Shown in pieces: positions 45,971 to 57,439 of a stretch of 64,000 bases of DNA (the stretch's first letter is position 1; each line of letters starts with the position of its first letter). The notes under the pieces are model-generated. The model made no database searches, was not told where the DNA came from, and was given only the letters and a program-made list of their open reading frames with translations. The translations under genes were made by a program, and so were the position numbers. The DNA is from Morchella semilibera. Taxonomy: Eukaryota > Ascomycota > Pezizomycetes > Pezizales > Morchellaceae. Where the stretch lies: positions 124,001 through 188,000 of the forward strand of contig WBVU01000011.1 in assembly GCA_009192285.1 (NCBI GenBank). The letters are read 5' to 3'.

Positions 45971-48900
45971 TTATGTACTTTATATATATACGTACATATT
46001 TACCAACCTCATTCATGTATCAAATATAAATATTCCCAAAATAAAATAAAACGGTAGGTAATGCGAAGCAAGGAGGAGGGCCAATTTACCAGCCCTCGTT
46101 TTGTTTTAAAGTTTTTTGTTTGATCTGATCTGATCTAGCCAGCCAGCAGCATCAAGATCTGAACTGTATCGGTATCATATCCATAGCGGTACAGCATGAG
46201 TAAGGCAACACAAGGGCTACACATAAAGGTAGGCAAATGTGGTGACAATTTCTAGGGGCATCAGCAGTTATTAAATTACATACATATTGTACATATCATA
46301 CCTAAACTAGGGTTCTCGTGTCCAAACGTTGATACATGTGAAGGAGGGGCGGAGAGGGGGGGGGGGGGTTGTGGACACGCCGTTAATCCAATACAATCTA
46401 ATCAAACAAGGTTGAGCCAAACTCAACAGAGGGTATTTTCCTACCTACCACACGACTGAGATTTTTCTCGAGGATTTTGGAATGCCATAGTAGATAGGCA
46501 TGGCAAATACTCCGGTCAGATGATTATGACCCAGACAGATCATGACCCAATGCTAACGCGCATGCCTCCCAAAGTCCCAGTATCCGAAACGAAAAGGTGG
46601 GGGCCGCCAAAGAATTCTAGACCTTCTTCGGCACGGGCCCATCCCAAAACGCATCTCCCAACTCGGTTCTCGTACTAGGTAGTGGCTACGATAAATTGGT
46701 AGTGCCAGAGGAGGCAAAGGGTGATTTATGCACGAAAATGGCTCGCAGAAGAGAGGACCAAGCTCGCTAGTGCCTAGTAGTAAGGGCTTTTGAATAGGCA
46801 AAGGTGATATTTAATCTAGGCTATTCGGTGAGAAGCGCCACAGTATCCAAACGAGCCCCTCGGACATGCTCTGCCGCGGAGGTTGGACTTCCTTGAGATA
46901 CATATATACTTATGCTTTTATGCATTCTAAGCTGTGACAGACTGCATAACTCCCCGTTGTGAGAAAAAGGAAGGAAAAGAGGAAAGGGAAAGGGTATTGC
47001 GCGTTTAAATTTGCGGGACCACGGACCCTGCCTTCCCCGGGCTCCATTCCAGGAAACGTGGGAGGAGCAAGAGATGTGGAAGGATTATAATTCGAGGTTG
47101 TAGATATCGGTTCATTCTTTTTGTGTCGGGAATAACCCTGATGATGCGGGATCGATTTTGTGTTATTGTGATTGATGGTCGGCCTCGAGTGACAGTGGGT
47201 GATCCAAGATACAGAAAAGCCTACGTACGCAACAATGTAGGTATGTACCTATAGCCAAGTAATCCTAGAACGATGAGATAAACACTATCTTGAAATGATG
47301 CCGATCATCGTAGGTTTACTTTCGATCATGCATTGCCAGCTCGTATGGCCATCACACATCGGATTTAAGGCATAGGAATCGGCTGAAGACCTACCAGATT
47401 TGTGAGGTTTTCAATATTTACAATTCTCTCCCAACTACCGGTTTGTTGCTACCTTTTCCCTTGGCGGATATAATAGAGTTGTACATGTAGTTACATGTAT
47501 TGAGTAAGGGGGGTTAATTAACTGTACCACGTATATTAGCATAATGTTTATCAACTCTCAAGGTTCATAGTGTACATGTGTACGTGCGTACATAAGGTAC
47601 CGCCATGACCCTGCAGTTAAACCACCTGGCTAAGCAGGAATTTTTTTTTCTTTAGTATTTTTATGATCTCAACGGCGATGAGATCATATCGCACAGGCTT
47701 TTTATTCGGATATCTTCCTCAAAACGAGCCAGGTCGGCAGTAGCGGTTGAAAAATGAATGGAAGGGATGGGAAGGGGAGGGAAGAACTTCTTTGTTGCCA
47801 ACAGTTCAATTGCTTGCAAGTACGTACAACTTACCTGTTTAACTGGATCAGACCGACACGTGAACTATTGAAAATATGGGAGACCCTGGCACTTACTGAT
47901 CATGATGATGTCTTAAGTCCATCGTGCAGAATCTACATGTACTCCAGTTATATACTGAATTATCAGATCTTGGGCGCCCGAGCCTCATAGCCAATCAAAT
48001 GTATTATATGCCTTCCGGCGCCACTGTTGGTGTGACAAACTGACAATCAATAAGCTCCGGGTTTTCTTTTTTTCCATCAAAGGACAAAGAAAGAAATTGG
48101 TGTTTTATGGTTTGAATCCTGGAGAAAAAAATCCTTGTGAATGTAGGCATGTACCCAGTCTCTGAGCAAACCTTAGGTGCTCTCTATATCACCTGACCAA
48201 TGGGCTCCTTACCCATATTAGGCGAGAAAGGACCTCTATTATGACGACGTCTCAAAATCTTGCTTGCTGAAGCCTGCTACCCACTCTGAGTTACTGTACC
48301 TAATTCATGGGCCACTCCACGCGTCATTGTGGTCAAAACGGCATGTCCCGATTTAAACTCAGAGGCTCGTCCTCAAAAAGAAGAAGCTCGTGATTCCCGC
48401 AAGGATGCGCGCGATCCATCCAGCAGCGGAGGAAGCCGAAAAGACATTTCCACACCTGCCGCCGATGCACACTCTGCTTATCTCAGGAAATAGAGGGCGA
48501 ATAACAACTATAATAGCGGTAATAATTATTATTATGGGAGAGACATCCTAGCCACTGCATTGCAGCAATATTGGTAAGAAGGTCCACGTTGGTCACCGCC
48601 CTGCAGGTCCAGTGACATGGGGTCACTCGGAGATTTTCCCCCATCTCATTACTCCCTCCTCGTCCTCCCCTGTCTGTCTCTCCTTCCCACGATCAACCCT
48701 GCCGACGATCTTTTAAACGGAGGGGGGGGGGTGGCCCTAGCTGTCGTCGATCATGGTGCACTGGGTCTCGGAAATTTATTACTGATACAACGCCCAATGG
48801 TGAAAGTGAGATATCAGAATAGAGGGAGGTTATGTTTCGCGGTTGTAGTTGTTGAGTTGCCTCTAACCCCCGCCCCACACCCCCCCAAAGATGATTATCA

Positions 48901-49756
48901 GGTGATAGATACCCTTAAGCTTGTCTGTTTCACTCCCATGTTTTTAGAAGGAAGATGTACTCTAGATAGTCGATTAGATTAAAACTTGCTTTGCTCACTT
49001 GCCCCCACGGTTCGTCCGATACCGCACCCTCGTATATACCATTGAATGGAATAATGGAAGGGAAGGGTACAAACGGCTTGAAATCTCCGGATTAGCTAAT
49101 CTAGATAAAAATAATAAACAAACAGAAACGCAAAACACAAGTTACTGCTGCTGGCCGCGTTTATTTAGAGAGTCACAATATTTGTGATGATAGATTGAAG
49201 TTGCACTAGGACCTCTTGGCGTGTTTCTGACACGATGTCACTTGTTCTCCCGTGTAGCCTTGAAGCAACGTAGCCTTGCGTAAATATATTTAACTAGATA
49301 TGCCGAACTCGAACGAAGGTACACGTATTTAGGATAAACAAAGGAAAAATACCTAGATTTTGGTCTAGTGTGGTGTGGAGAAGAGAGAAGGAAAAAAAAA
49401 TTGATCGATTTCATGGCTATTCCATATTAGTATAGAACAAAAGAAAGAACTCCATGCCCCATGTGCTTAGTAGTTGTAGTGTCTTGTCCCCCAAATAAAC
49501 AAGGAAAGATTTAATGATCAAGACTGTAATGACCGACAAAGAATAAAGTGAAAAGAGAAAAATTAACAGAGTAACACTAATAGTAGGATAGGCTAGGATA
49601 ATAAGATGTACTTCATTAGTACTGAATAAGAAAGTCGATATTCTAACGCCGTTGAGCATTCCGTACTCTCACCCGATATCCCAAGAAAAACCAAAACCCA
49701 AATGTCCATACCTAAAGGAAATGCTAACCCAAAAGAAAGACGACCCGTAACCAGCT

Positions 49757-51889
49757 TTACAGCCCTAGCAAGTCAACCTGTGCTAGGGCCGACGCATCCC
49801 CGCCAGCAGCCACCACCGCCGCGGCCGCGGCTTCAGATAATTTTCTCCTTTTCTCTTGAGCCTCTCTTTCCCTTCTAGCTTTGGTCTTCGACGACCCACT
49901 TGGTGCCACACCGCTAAGAATTCTTGTGGCATCATTGGGCGTATAGTTTACGAATGATCTAATACCATCGTTTGAATGTGAAGATTGTGATCCAGATGAT
50001 TTTGCTTGGGAGCGCATTGAACCACTACTGGCCTTCCTACGAGAGGAGCCAGGTCTTGATATAGACTTTGAGATTGTTTTTGGTGTTTTCGATGAAGCGG
50101 CGATTGCTGCCGCTGCAGCACTGTTAGCAAATGTGTGCGATGAAGGCGGTGATGGTGTTTGATGGAGCGATGGCCGACGAGCGGTCGAGTCTATTAATGA
50201 TGAGCTTGGGAGATAATTCCCGCCAAACCCGCTCTGGCTAAGGGACGGCGTTAAAGAGTATCCAATTTCAGGAGTAGGTAGCTGTGATGAATAATACAAC
50301 TCAGACTCAGGTGGGGATGGGATGGACGAGCATGATGAGGCTGGCCGCTTAATACTATGCGCAAACATACCGGATTCCTCTTCATCAAACGACGGCGAAG
50401 GAGGCTGGCGGTATAGCATAGGACTGTATGTAGACCGATGGGAATTGCTGTTCGCGTGGTGACGAATCGTGCCGTTTGATAGATCACTGAAATGTTCTGA
50501 TGTGACCCCGCCAAGATGTGAATTTGGCCAGTTTTCCTCTACTATATTGCCGACCTTTCCCTCTGACCACCACCCCTGTTGGGTGTTGCTTTCAATATTA
50601 ATCGGCGACTCAGTGGACATTCTCAAATCAATCGACGGGTCAAGCGGTTGCGGATCCATGCCGTTTTCTACCATATCATACTGATCATCGATAGTATACT
50701 GGCGGGCCTGGGGAGCATATATTCTCTCATAAATTTCCATCTCGGAGGGATCACTAGCTCGGCGGAAGGCGAGCTGTACGGCGGAACCTTCTGAACAAAA
50801 AGAGCCTGTTTGTAAAGATGACATGCTGTGGGGGCGAGCAAGTGCCACTGGCTCATATTGTTGTGAATGGAGGTTTTCAGCAGATTGACTGAAGGAACCC
50901 CGAGAGTATTCGGGTCGAGAGCTAGATACCCTGGATGAGGAGTTCGAAGGGGTGTATCGAGGGATATCTGAAGTCATTTGCCCTAAGGATTGTAACGAGT
51001 TTGATGTCGGCAAAAATTGAAGCATCTCGTCAAATGGGTTGTTTGAGGGGATGCTATTTTGCTGCACGTTATTCATTTTGACGAGTTCGGAGAATTGAGC
51101 TCGTCGTGCAGAGTGGAGATCGCGGTGACTTTTACGGTGGCGAAGCGTCCTGATGTTTGTTTTTGATCCCTCGGGAAGGATTGTATTCTCAACAGAGTTT
51201 ATTGGGACGGTAGAGAGGTTTGTGGGGGAGAATGAGGAGGAGGGGGAAGAGGAGGAGGATGGAAAGCAACCTAGCGATGTTGTTGAGGCACGTCGATTAC
51301 GACTCGTTGGAATTCTCACGAGCGGGTCAAGAAGGTCAGCATCAATGCCCGACAAGCCAGCCAGGCCCTGGCCCTTGCCCTTATAGCGGGCAGGAATGCG
51401 CATGTGCATCGTTTTCGTGGGTGCAACGCCAATTCCCCAAACGGGATCAGCTTGTGGGGCAGCCAGTGACGCTGAAGGTGGAGATGGTGCGACTGGTAGT
51501 ACTGTAGGCCAAGAGCCTTTTCTCCTTGCATGTTGATCGTCGGGACCTGCAGACGACCCGCAGCTGTTGGCGCACTGGTTGGCGCTATCGAGTCCAGCCG
51601 GGGGGGAGCGAAGCATTGTTGTCTTTGAAAAGGGCGTTCCGTATCAGTAACGAAGGAGGCAAAAATGGTGGGACAGGTGGGGATAGTGGATAGTGGGACC
51701 ATGCCCCCCTCCTTCTCAAACACTTACCTTAAGCTCATCGAACTCCCCGAAATCTGCATTTTTCTGAGCATTCGTGTCGTCGGCCAGGTTGAGAAACTCA
51801 TTGTACTGGATGTCTGAACAGAGACCCAAAGCATCAAAAGCGTAGGCTTCACCGCTTTCGGAATGATGCATAATATCCGGCATCCACAT
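49757..51889 (-). CDS. wetA: Conidiation regulator WetA
   Basis: Two exons, 51728-51889 and 49757-51622, with a 105-bp intron, give 675 residues. WetA acts last in the BrlA-AbaA-WetA cascade and controls conidial wall completion, trehalose and dormancy. The C-terminal block is diagnostic: SFVNYTPNDATRILSGVAPS, then GSSKTKARREREAQEKRRKL (a basic NLS-like stretch) and SEAAAAAVVAAGGDASAL, close to the Aspergillus WetA C-terminus as I recall it. The first exon contains YNEFLNLADD and ends FGEFDELK, like the acidic FNQY-type start of WetA. The middle is Ser/Pro-rich and disordered with a WW motif (GWWSEGKVG). The start ATG at 51889 is preceded by an in-frame stop. CATTCY/RGAATG sites (AbaA consensus) occur six times in the 2.9 kb upstream, only modestly above chance. 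Confidence 0.86.
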
Positions 51890-54831
51890 CGATTCTGTTT
51901 ATTATTATTTCCGTGTTTAATTCCAACGCAACCTTGCCTTGGCTCCCTTGAGGATCGAGATTGCGAAAGTATGTATGCAAGTAGACTCAACCCGATGTAG
52001 GTGGCGTATGTAGCGTTTTAACACAGAGAGGAGGCGTGATGATATGGCTGTAATTGATGTCGCTTGAGGATCTACGCCTGGTGCTCTAAGCTCCAGGGGA
52101 GGGTTTAAGGTCAAAGAAGATGAAAAAAAAAATGAAAAAAAAATTAATCGAAACGAGAGGATGTGATGGAACAAAGCTCCGGTGGATACCTGATGGTGTC
52201 CCTACCACAAGTGAGAAGACAGATTGTACAAATGTAAGACAAACGGAAGAAACGTCTTTATAAGCACTGGGAAACCAGGTAGCGCAGTACCTATATATCT
52301 GGTGAAGATGCATGCACGAATGGTCGATAGCCAGGGAAAAAACTTGAAAATAACCAGGGTACTTATTCAAGTTCCCGTACTTGGTCCGCAGCTAGCTTGC
52401 AGAAGCTTGCGTTAGACCAACCAGCCCCTTGAGTTCCTCACCACCACAGAATTGAAGTGAAATTACCGATTTTGTGGAGGCTACTGAGATCTTCAAGTCC
52501 CCAGCCTTGCGACAACCTACCAATACCTGCATAGCAAAAGTCGGTCAAACATCAGTGAGGCGTCAAGCCTAACACGGTTGAAACGGTTGACCTGGTGGCT
52601 GAACAGAAATGTGACATTCCTATGGCTGCGTACCAGGAGGACAGTGGCTGGAATTCCGTAACCAGACTTACAGTATTCTCCATTCTTGACGCATAAGAGA
52701 AAAAACCATCATAGTCTTCAACTTAAATTGATCAAGTGCTCAATTATGTCAACAATGCTCTTAAGACCGGTGGATTCGGTGTAACAGGATTGCAAACACC
52801 CTCACAATGAAATTGGCTGTTGGCAACATGACGAATTTCTGAGTTCGGGGATTTGTTTGTATTGACAACTAGATCGTGATTGAGGGTATGATAGACTAAG
52901 CCTCCCAATATAATAGTATCTCATGCGTTTGCGCATATATCTGTCGCTGCTATCATAGGTTCGCCGCCTCAATTAGATTCTAAAATCTAAACAGGACTTC
53001 CACCCAGAACAGTACACCATTCCCGAGAAAATAGTAAAAACACCGAGATCCCCACCGGAGTAACAGACCACAAATGGAACCATGTCCACAATGTACAATT
53101 AAGCTTTGCTAGACTCTTCAAGCGAAACCCATGACAAAACGCCAATAATGGGCGCGGTATGAATGCAATTACTTTGGCCGAAAAGCAGGAGCTTGGGGGG
53201 GGGGGGGGGATGCGCCATTCGCTTCTTTGCTCACGCTAGTCGTACTTCTCGCTTGTCAAAATATAGAGTCGACGCCATTCGTTTAGGTCTCCCTCGGCGG
53301 CCCTAGAACGGGCCGAGGTTTAAGCAAATGCTTTTGCTGTTTTTCTGATATATTAATTGGTCATGCCTTTTTTTTTCCTGCACCCTTTGGAATGACAACC
53401 ACTTACATTTTTCCTTTTCCAAGAACGTAACTAGAGTGTGCAATTCTATAAATAAATTGGACAAAGCCGCCACAACAACCCCCGGCCTTGTCTGTTAGTA
53501 TTTATCTCCAGGAATCCAGGTAACAGAAGCGGACAAGTAGATTCTATGGCGGGTCATGTCCGTCCACGAAGCCTTCCAACCCCTCATTAAAGGCTTCCCG
53601 AGACCTTTTTTGTGTTTGTCCAAGGTTTTACCTCCGTTCATAGACATTTTGCCAACTTCTCTATCTGTTCTGGAATAATGATGCTATGTAGTTGCACTAG
53701 CCATCAATGGATGCAATCTTCCCGACAGTGAAACAGATAGACTCCTGATGGCAAAACTGGTGTAAATGCCATCATCGGATGAACCATAAGACTACGGATG
53801 AGTCGGCAATCATAGATCTGAGGGAAAAGAGGCCATTATTTTAGTCCTTTAATTGAGATCAAGAACAAAGACACCCCCAACATCAGAAGATTGGGGGTTA
53901 TATATATTCCTGGGTGCTACGCGGGCCGGTAATGATAGTAGGGTTTAGTAAGTGAATGCCGAAGCAGAATGGGCCTGCAAGGATGACTGTGGCTCTGTTT
54001 ATCATAGGATAAACAAAATCCCCATTAATGGTAATTCGAAGCGCTAACAAGACAGAATAAATTTATTTTCATACCACTGATAGGGCTGCACTCGCAATGC
54101 CACTGCTATTTGCTCATAATAGCTACTCTAGATAGCTAAGTCTTGTAAATATAGCATAAGACCCGTTAACCAGGAGTGTAGATCCTGTAAAAGGTATGTC
54201 AGTCCAAAGAGCCATATATTAACTGGTAAACACCGGGAGGATGTGGTTTTCTAGGTACCGCTAGCTAGAAAGTGTGTAAGCCAAGGCGGTAACAGTTTTG
54301 GAATAGCGTGCTCTCATCATTTTCACGCCCTTTCACCGACTTCCCGCCAGCTGTGCTCAATAATAGAATGTGTACATAACCAAGATACAGAGCGAAGGAC
54401 GTTAATGCGCAAAGCCTTTTGCGTGAGATAGCCTCACAGTGAACTCTACATGTTTAGGCGGAGGTCTGTCCCTGGTGGAGAAAAATCAGTCTCAAGCCAA
54501 AGAGGCAGCAGATACTAAAAACAACTAAACTCCTGCAGTATTAGATAAATATATCCCCTAAGGGATAGACCGGTTCGAAGCTGAATCACCTTGAAGTAGA
54601 GAGAGCCTGAGAAAATAACTAAATTTGTAAAATACCGCTTGTTAAAAAGGTCGGTGAAAAACGAAATACCCAATTATTTTTAAATGATGTTTCTTGGCTG
54701 TTGACGATTTTCGAGCGGGAGAAAAGCTAAAAACTGTGTTGGGTGAAACTGGGTAATAGGCAATATGTTACCTAAGTTCGACCTCGAAAGATAGAGTTGT
54801 TATGGGAGAGGGGTGTTGGGGTGTATTACCC
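51890..54831. promoter_or_regulatory. Upstream region of wetA, 2.9 kb
   Basis: A long non-coding stretch lies between the wetA start and the stop of the 2-thiouridylase gene, both minus strand, so most of it is wetA promoter and 5' leader. It has an A-rich tract (52120-52150), a G15 run (53195-53209) and CATTCY-type motifs at 52615, 52681, 53018, 53390, 53966 and 54365. Developmental regulators in this group usually have long upstream regions. No gene is seen. Confidence 0.5.
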
Positions 54832-56300
54832 TCAATCCAGGTCCACCGCGCTCTCGATAACTCCACCGCCTAGACATCGTTCGCCAAACCACAAAGCTGC
54901 GCTCTGACCCGGTGTCACTGATCGCTCTGGGTTTTCGAAGAGAATCTTCAGTCTATTTTTTTCGCCCGTAGCCGATTTGTTAGGAAGTGCCGAACTTTCA
55001 ATTATTTCTACTTTTATAACCTTTATGGGTTTTTGTCGATGTCTGAATTGAGTAATGAGGCCACCTTCCCATATTGATTTTTTCTTAATGTTGCAAGCAT
55101 CGGTGAAGGATCCAAGAGCCACTTTTTGGGCGTCTTCGCCTAGCCATCTCCAGTCCTCCATAACCATCCCCTTTCCGAAAAGACTTGCATTATCCAAGCC
55201 CTTCACTACCTCGAGGGTGTTGCTTTCTTTATATTTCCTAGAAACATACCATTTTCCAGAAAACCTTGGGTCTCCTTGAGGAAATTCGCAGTGACTCCTC
55301 TCACCAATAGTAGCATGCCAAAGACCCTGGTGTTCCCCAATCACCATTCCTTCGGGAGCAGCATGGGGCCGAGTGTTGCTTTCATGATCTGGAGAGAAGG
55401 AACGAGACGGTCCAACAATAATATTTCCAGGCTTGGGTTCTAAGTATTCTCGTAGCCAACGACGGAATCCGCTTTTCCCTCTCCCGCCCCCCGGCTCGAC
55501 GAAACAGAGGCCCATGCTTTCAGCGCGTTCGGGTTCCCCTGGGCGCCAACCAGGAAGAGAAAGTTCGCGTGCTAAAGCTTTTACAGCGGGTTTTGAAAGG
55601 CCGTGAGAACCGAGCGGAAATATTAGACGGGGCAGTATGGAGGGGGGAATCATGGAGAGATAAAATGTTTGGTCTTTATTTGGATCACAGGAGCGTAAAA
55701 GGTGAGCGCTATTTGTGGGAATGTGATATGAAACACGAGCATAATGGCCTGTGAATATCAGTAAATACACTTTGAAGAAGGCAAAAAATATAAGAAGTTT
55801 CCAATAAGGTATTTATTACCAGTAGCCATCCACCATTTCCTGCCCTCTCCAACAGTGGTTGGATCTTTTTCAAACTCATTTTCGAGTCTTTCAACAACAG
55901 ATCCAAATTTAATCTGTCGATTGCACTCAACATCGGGATTTGGTGTCTTTCCTCGCTGATACATTTCGATCATTGGCATAAACACCTCGTTCCAATACTC
56001 CTTCTCAAAACTCGTATATAGTGGCTCTTTTAGCCCCATAGCACTGCATACGGCTTTGACGTCATTAAATTCCTTTTCTGTGCACTTCTCAGACTCAAAA
56101 GATTGTTTATCGTAACTCTGTTGACGGGGTTTGTTGTAGGGTAATCGGGCTGGCGCCATCGAGACCGGGTTAGCAGCTGGTGACCAATTTGCCATGTAAA
56201 ACGGCTGAAGATTTTCGCGGGGATGGCCAGAACGCAGAAGTAGAGCGGCGGCAACAGAAGAGTCGACGCCTGACGACATAGCAATATATACTGAACCCAT
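54832..56300 (-). CDS. slm3: Mitochondrial tRNA-specific 2-thiouridylase (MnmA/Mtu1 family)
   Basis: Two exons, 55820-56300 and 54832-55748, with a 71-bp intron, give 465 residues. The enzyme adds sulphur at C2 of the wobble uridine of mitochondrial tRNAs for Lys, Glu and Gln. Visible motifs: the PP-loop ATPase SSGVDSSVAAALLL right at the N-terminus, GKTPNPDVECNRQIKFG with the first catalytic Cys, ATGHYAR reconstructed across the intron, KDQTFYLS, MGLCFVEPG with the second catalytic Cys, and GNIIVG. The C-terminal domain ends with the family pattern VTPGQSAALWF and LGGGVIESA. The ATG at 56300 leaves no room for a mitochondrial presequence; the frame is open 20 codons upstream without another ATG, so an upstream exon with the targeting signal is possible. 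It is divergent from the PNUTS-like gene. Confidence 0.9.
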
Positions 56301-56835
56301 AAATGTTAACGGTGCAGATTTGTAGAGGGTTAGGGTCCATTTAACTGACTCTTATCATGAATAGAAATTTTAGGCTCATTGTACTCGGCTTGTGAGAAAT
56401 TTCTTTTAGAATAGTTTGTCCGACAAAAGGTTGTTAGAGGTACCGCTCTGGATGGTCCAAGGGTGGAAATAAATAGACGATGTAGGATCATGAAGTCGGT
56501 GTTTATGCTCTTTGGAGACGATTTTGTCAGGAACCAGTTTCTCGAACGTTACAAAACCCCTTGGCAGTGGCTGGAGTAGATTCGCGATCCGATGAGCCAC
56601 ACCTAAAATTTGACCAACGTGTCAGATCGCCATGCATGACCCCGCGGCGCCCGCTGAGTAATTTTTGTGGCGTAATATCGCGCTCTATGCCAAGGAACAA
56701 TTCTCCCCTCTTGGTTGTGTTCTCTCTCCTCCCTCTCGTGTCATGTCCGCCTCCTTTCCCCATCATCCATCATCGTGAAGCTTTGATCATCAACTCATAG
56801 AAGGAAACTCCGACTAACCACCGCTAAAAGAGGAG

Positions 56836-56869
56836 CGGAAGAAGAAGAAGGAGAAGAAGAAGAAGAAGC
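56836..56869. repeat. GAA trinucleotide microsatellite
   Basis: About eleven GAA units with one interruption (GGA), in the presumed 5' region of the PNUTS-like gene. Confidence 0.8.
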
Positions 56870-56927
56870 AAAGAGCAGGATATTCGCAAGATTATCCGTT
56901 TCGTGACTCTACACTTTGTCGGTTAAG

Positions 56928-56948
56928 TTTTTTTTTTTTTTTTTTTTT
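56928..56948. repeat. T21 homopolymer
   Basis: Twenty-one consecutive T in the leader region of the PNUTS-like gene. Poly(dA:dT) tracts of this kind exclude nucleosomes and are common in fungal promoters. Confidence 0.8.
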
Positions 56949-57439
56949 GTGTGTGTTTGCGTGTAAGAAGCCTCGAAGCTCGTCAAAAGCTACACTCAGG
57001 AGGAAAAAGGAGAAGCAGAAAGAGAGAGCCAAATCACTGCCACGGGTTAAACAGGAGTAAGGAAAACACGCCTGGTTTCACGTTTTATTTTTTCTATCAT
57101 ACCCTCTTTACCCTAATACTTCTTCTACCACGCGGGCATTTTCGCCATTACTCGCTCATCCTCGGTCGCGAAATTCCTTTTTTACCCACACCACAGCGCC
57201 AAAATTGACCCGAAAGGTAGCATCGCTACGGTTGCTGCATCGGGTAATTTTTTTGTGTTGTTATTCTACATACATATCCGGCAGGTGCGCTTTCCCGTTT
57301 GGGCTTAGCGCATTACTGAGGTTGGGACGACATAAGCATTTCCCCCCAAGTGTCGAGGCTGAAAATCGAACAAAAGCAGCAGGCTCCTTAAACCAACGCC
57401 ATATAGCAAAGTAGAAAGGGTATATATCAGAAGAGGGAT

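Larger units (their letters stand above)
44685..49756. other. Largest gene-poor interval, 5.1 kb
   Basis: No convincing gene lies here. It starts with the guanine deaminase promoter and ends with the wetA 3' UTR. The first 1.7 kb is unusual: G runs of 13, 14, 20 and 13 bases (44768, 45096, 45410, 46356), a CA repeat (45801-45817), a GGCT microsatellite (45949-45970) and GATCT repeats (about 46119-46135). Four TACATGTA copies lie nearby (44005 in the preceding intron, 47482, 47492, 47934). Open frames through the G runs give Gly- or Pro-only tracts and are artefacts. Confidence 0.55.
56301..57439. promoter_or_regulatory. Divergent upstream region slm3/PNUTS-like gene, 1.1 kb
   Basis: The two starts are 1139 bp apart. 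The right half contains a GAA microsatellite (56836-56869), a T21 run (56928-56948) and CT-rich DNA, typical of the promoter and leader of the right-hand gene. An upstream exon of slm3 could lie at the left end. Confidence 0.55.

Noticed and set aside
52615-54370. Cluster of AbaA-type sites (CATTCY) upstream of wetA
   Set aside because: Six sites in 2.9 kb against roughly three expected; too weak to call a regulatory element from sequence alone.
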